Of a DNA stretch of 64,000 bases, positions 60,781 through 64,000 are shown one piece after another. The notes under the pieces are model-generated. The model was not told where the DNA came from and did not search any database. It saw only the letters and a program-made list of their open reading frames with translations. This DNA comes from an uncultured Aquimarina sp. (GTDB taxonomy: Bacteria; Bacteroidota; Bacteroidia; Flavobacteriales; Flavobacteriaceae), in contig CANMLW010000005.1 of assembly GCA_947498705.1 (NCBI GenBank), forward strand, positions 1 through 64,000. The letters are read 5' to 3'. How positions within the stretch are numbered: the stretch's first letter is position 1; each line of letters opens with the position of its first letter. Position numbers and translations under genes: made by a program.

Positions 60781-62695
60781 TTTTTAAATACTCTTTGCCA
60801 TTAAACTTTAATACCGTTGTTTTTGAAGTAATTTTATTTTCTTCATCACATTCCCCCTTTTCATCTACAAAAGTTTTACTTTTGGTAATCTTGCTTTTTA
60901 CTATAATATCAAAATATGTATTGGTCTTTTCTTTAGACATAATGAGTGTGTTTTTTACACTTATTGATTCTCCAGCACAATGGGTATCCCATTCACCTCC
61001 ATAATCCATTACATCATAATGGCGTAACACTTTTTTTAAAGTATTGCCTGATTTTACAAACAAAGAAATGGTTTTGTTACTGTATGGATTGGGCTTAGAT
61101 CTACCATAATGATATACTCGAATACCAAATGCTCTCGCATCTTCGCTAACCATATAGGGAGCTGTATCAATTGCTATTTCTGATAGCTCAATTGCATCAG
61201 AATCCCAACCATTTGTTTCTGCACTTTCATAGTACTTATGGGTTATTTTTCCAGTAGTACTATTTACTATTACGATATGACTATTAAGTTCAAAATGATG
61301 TTCGTCATCATCTCCCTCAATTTCGGGAATCACTACAATGGTTTCATTAGGATTATGAGGTTGCACTTTAGAAACTATAAACTCTTCTTTAATTTTTAGT
61401 TTATTTAACCCTAATTGTTGTATTACATTATCGATAAGGGTTTCTCCTTGCGAAACTGGCTCTATTTTACCGTCCGTTTTTATTTCGAAAACTTCAATTG
61501 TTTCTTTCTTTTCATCCATCCATTCTATGTATGTTATCGTGATTTTCTCTTTTTCAATTTTTGATTTTCTTTGAAAAGCTCCTTCGGCTATTTCATCATA
61601 AGAAATAACTTTAGCGTCAATTATGTTTCCATCAAAATCATAGTTGATTAAAGTGGACTCCATTTCGTTCTCTCCTTTTAGAACTGTTACCACGACGGTA
61701 TAGAATTTTTTAGAGAATTCTAATCTATAAGAAGCTATTGCCCTATAGTTACGGCCTTCTTTATAAAAATCAGGATATACTCTTTCTAGTTTCAACCCTT
61801 TTTCATCTACTTTTTTATAATCCTCTTCTTCAATAAAATCATCAAAATTTGTAGTATCAACTAAAGGAATTGATTTGACTTTAATTTTATTGATTATGTT
61901 GTTGAAACCTGAATTTTTAAATTGACCTTTAAAAACGGCATCTTCCTTTATAAACTTTCCCTCTTGATTCGGATTTTGATAAGAGTGTGTATTATAGAAA
62001 CTAGCATAATCTTCCTTGTGATGATGTTTTGTTTTCCAAACATCATCATGTAAATTGTGCTCTATTTCTAGTTTATTAGTATCATAGTTTTTTGCTTTTT
62101 CATACTTCTTTAGATACTTCTGATAATCTAGTTTCGCGTTTTTGATTGTTTTAACTAACGACACATAAAAATTGGATTCTTTTTTCTTTTTCTTGTAGAG
62201 CATATAATTCCTGAAATTACCGCCATATTGAACAATTCCTAATGAATCTCCTTTTTTGTGAATGATTACCTTGTTGTGTAGGTACAATCCGCTTGTAAAA
62301 TTATCTTTAGTATACCCTTCAATATCTTCTTCATCACAGATGTCCAGTTTATAAAAGTTATTTTTAAAATTTCTTAAAACACCAAAATCACCTATTGGCG
62401 CAATATCTTTTCTTTTATAAGCCGAGTAGAACCCAAAATCGGTTTCTGAAAGTCTTTCTATAGCAATAGTTGCCTTATAAATCTCAAAATTTTCTGAACC
62501 AATCATATATGTCTTGCCATTGATCAGTTCATATACACCAGAAATATCTTCTACAGTTGTATTTTTTACTTTAATAGGTTCTACCTCTTTTTTAAGACCA
62601 TCTACTGCAATATCCTTTACAGTATCTTTCTTTACTTTTGTGTTTTTGGTACAAGAGATACATACAAGTAAGATTAAAACGTATAGGTTTTTCAT
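60770..62695 (-). CDS. Large lipoprotein, 641 residues
   Basis: Signal MKNLYVLILLVCISC (Cys15). Early region resembles a small beta domain (ISGVYELINGKTYMIGSENFEIYKATIAIERLS); the rest is charged and beta-rich with FIVSKVQPHNPNETIVVIPEIEGDDDEHHFELNSHIVIV. No known family. Largest envelope protein of the array. Confidence 0.74.
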   Translation of the reverse strand: MKNLYVLILLVCISCTKNTKVKKDTVKDIAVDGLKKEVEPIKVKNTTVEDISGVYELINGKTYMIGSENFEIYKATIAIERLSETDFGFYSAYKRKDIAPIGDFGVLRNFKNNFYKLDICDEEDIEGYTKDNFTSGLYLHNKVIIHKKGDSLGIVQYGGNFRNYMLYKKKKKESNFYVSLVKTIKNAKLDYQKYLKKYEKAKNYDTNKLEIEHNLHDDVWKTKHHHKEDYASFYNTHSYQNPNQEGKFIKEDAVFKGQFKNSGFNNIINKIKVKSIPLVDTTNFDDFIEEEDYKKVDEKGLKLERVYPDFYKEGRNYRAIASYRLEFSKKFYTVVVTVLKGENEMESTLINYDFDGNIIDAKVISYDEIAEGAFQRKSKIEKEKITITYIEWMDEKKETIEVFEIKTDGKIEPVSQGETLIDNVIQQLGLNKLKIKEEFIVSKVQPHNPNETIVVIPEIEGDDDEHHFELNSHIVIVNSTTGKITHKYYESAETNGWDSDAIELSEIAIDTAPYMVSEDARAFGIRVYHYGRSKPNPYSNKTISLFVKSGNTLKKVLRHYDVMDYGGEWDTHCAGESISVKNTLIMSKEKTNTYFDIIVKSKITKSKTFVDEKGECDEENKITSKTTVLKFNGKEYLKNEK

Positions 62696-62719
62696 TTTTG
62701 TTGAGTGTTTCGTATTTAA

Positions 62720-63079
62720 TTATTTCTTATATGGTATTAGCTCCAGTACTAAGGTTTCTATTTTGTCAACTACTTCTTGTCTGTTTTTACTTTTAAAAGT
62801 GATTTCTGATGCTGAGTTTTCTGGAACCTTTTCTATTACTTTTTTCTTTGGATTGTACTTTTCTATAAGGTTAAAAACGTCTAGTACATAGCTCCCATTC
62901 AGATCTCCTTGAGGATGCCAAATCAATTCTATATTTCTATTAATTTGGGTATTGGAAATAGATAATAAAGTCGAACTGGAAAACTCGTACAAGCGGTTTT
63001 CTTCATTAATGTCTTGTTCATAAAACATATTCCAATTCACTTTCCAACCAGATGATATTCGCAAGGCTTGTAACTTCAT
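62720..63079 (-). CDS. Hypothetical protein, 119 residues (conserved immunity-type family)
   Basis: MKLQALRISSGWKVNWNMFYEQDI is the conserved start of a small family found in immunity loci, followed by LIWHPQGDLNGSYVLDVFNLIEKYNPKKKVIE. Cytoplasmic alpha/beta. Not named. Confidence 0.72.
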   Translation of the reverse strand: MKLQALRISSGWKVNWNMFYEQDINEENRLYEFSSSTLLSISNTQINRNIELIWHPQGDLNGSYVLDVFNLIEKYNPKKKVIEKVPENSASEITFKSKNRQEVVDKIETLVLELIPYKK

Positions 63080-63096
63080 TTTTTATACTTTTAAAA

Positions 63097-63417
63097 TTAA
63101 CTCAAAAACCTATCTAATACTTGATAATTTGCTCCCACAGTAATTGTAATGATTAATAGCCAGATAAAACGAATACTTATTGCTTGTAGACTGCTGTTTA
63201 ATTTCTTTTTCAAGTAAGAAATATCTAGAATAATATAAAGTAGTATGGTAATACTAGCTATAGCAATTGTAATATGTAGTGTTCTAAACTCTTCAATAAA
63301 CCCACTATTTTCTTTTTCTAAAACAAATTTCATAAAAACTAAACTCAATAAAGCGGCTATAATGCCCCAAATAGAGTAGGATAAAATTTGTTTTATGGTT
63401 TTTATCGTTAGATTCAT
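63097..63417 (-). CDS. Small membrane protein, 106 residues
   Basis: Three hydrophobic helices (about 10-30, 46-66, 80-100). IKQILSYSIWGIIAALL and YLKKKLNSSLQAISIRFIWLLIITITVGANYQVLD match the next gene (63447), so the two are tandem paralogues. Membrane immunity protein by type. Confidence 0.72.
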   Translation of the reverse strand: MNLTIKTIKQILSYSIWGIIAALLSLVFMKFVLEKENSGFIEEFRTLHITIAIASITILLYIILDISYLKKKLNSSLQAISIRFIWLLIITITVGANYQVLDRFLS

Positions 63418-63446
63418 CTATACTTACTACAAACTTTTAGACTTTT

Positions 63447-63785
63447 TTAAATAATGTCAATCACTTTTTCTAAAATATAATGTATTCCTGCAACAACTAC
63501 GGTAATACCGATAAGAATTAGAAATCGAGTTAGTGTTGCTCTTACACTTGTTTTTAATTTCTTTTTTAGGTAAAAAAGGTCAACAAGAATAAATAAAAAT
63601 GATATTACCAGCCCTGCTATTCCTCCTATACAAATTAACCCGATATCGTAAAATAGATCAAGTAGGCGCCAAAAGCCTTTAAAATTTCCCCTAGGTCCTA
63701 AAAGAATACGCATATATCCAATGCCAAGTAGTAATGATACTACTATCCAAATTAGATAGGCCAAAATCTGTTTTAAGGTTTTCAT
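63447..63785 (-). CDS. Small membrane protein, 112 residues, paralogue of 63097
   Basis: Three hydrophobic helices; LKQILAYLIWIVVSLLLG and YLKKKLKTSVRATLTRFLILIGITVVVAGIHYILE parallel the gene at 63097. A tandem duplication in which both copies stay open. Confidence 0.72.
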   Translation of the reverse strand: MKTLKQILAYLIWIVVSLLLGIGYMRILLGPRGNFKGFWRLLDLFYDIGLICIGGIAGLVISFLFILVDLFYLKKKLKTSVRATLTRFLILIGITVVVAGIHYILEKVIDII

Positions 63786-63859
63786 TAAGTTTTATTTATA
63801 AGATATAAATATTGAACTTTTTAATTCGCTATACATATGCCTGTTCATGTTATTTTGAG

Positions 63860-64000
63860 TTATATTGCTATTTCATCAACTACCATCTCTAGTTCCTGAA
63901 AAGCCTTTTTCTGGGCGGGAGCTAATACTATTTCCTTTATTTTTCCTGCTAGTATTTCAATGATACTTCTACGTAGTTTTACGCTTTTACCAAAATACGC
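63860..64000 (-). CDS. C-terminal end of a gene cut by the window
   Basis: The last 46 codons of an open frame that enters from the right: AYFGKSVKLRRSIIEILAGK, then IKEIVLAPAQKKAFQELEMV and a stop at 63860. Basic then helical, not recognised. The array therefore continues beyond the window. Confidence 0.55.
   Translation of the reverse strand, partial: AYFGKSVKLRRSIIEILAGKIKEIVLAPAQKKAFQELEMVVDEIAI

Overview
The window is AT-rich and looks like a marine flavobacterium (Bacteroidota, Flavobacteriaceae; Aquimarina-like is my best guess). The support is the set of gene families (a TPR sensor kinase paired with a LuxR-type regulator, DUF547 proteins, an arsenosugar cluster of the Bacteroidota type, SUKH and DUF4303 immunity-type genes), starts without Shine-Dalgarno sites, and short direct-reading lipoprotein signals. 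I saw no rRNA, tRNA, CRISPR array or complete insertion sequence.

Region 1 (1-5.3 kb): a YugP-type membrane zinc peptidase, an unknown protein on the minus strand, a 54-residue lipoprotein, then a two-component pair (TPR histidine kinase and REC-HTH regulator). A 16-bp palindrome TTAYGG-N4-CCGTAA lies upstream of this group and occurs twice more at 7.19 and 7.50 kb; it may be the regulator's site.

Region 2 (5.3-8.6 kb): a dense REP-like palindrome array with an exact 147-bp higher-order period. A GIY-YIG nuclease gene takes its last codons and stop from the array. Then follow 1.6 kb with no convincing gene but with two palindromic operators and at least one clean intrinsic terminator, so short transcripts are likely.

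Region 3 (8.6-16.6 kb): a tight five-gene operon: FHA-winged-helix protein, 1348-residue Ser/Thr kinase / degenerate cyclase / AAA ATPase / TPR protein (architecture of the TOMM-system kinase/cyclase fusion proteins), an arylamine N-acetyltransferase-like enzyme with Cys-His-Asp triad, and two unrecognised proteins that may once have been one polypeptide. This is the best candidate for an undescribed system. A degenerate ferritin and a phosphopantetheinyl transferase follow.

Region 4 (18.2-27.8 kb): a LacI regulator divergent from an arsenosugar cluster: CMD-family protein, radical SAM ArsS, an iodotyrosine-deiodinase-like flavoprotein, rhodanese, DUF2064 transferase, purine nucleoside phosphorylase, ArsM methyltransferase, two DUF547 proteins and a family-2 glycosyltransferase. 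Together they can methylate arsenic, attach the adenosyl group of SAM, remove adenine and build the sugar conjugate.

Region 5 (27.8-64 kb): 36 kb of about 55 small genes, all on the minus strand, closely packed and often translationally coupled. Recognisable members (SUKH, DUF4303, DUF2947, YARHG, SH3b, LRR, zinc-ribbon proteins, a stand-alone EF-Tu domain III, many lipoproteins) are of the kinds found as immunity genes of polymorphic toxins; no toxin is in the window. The array shows paralogous copies, 3'-end remnants, four frameshifted or broken genes, and a recurring intergenic motif at block boundaries. It reads as an orphan immunity island, cut by the window end.
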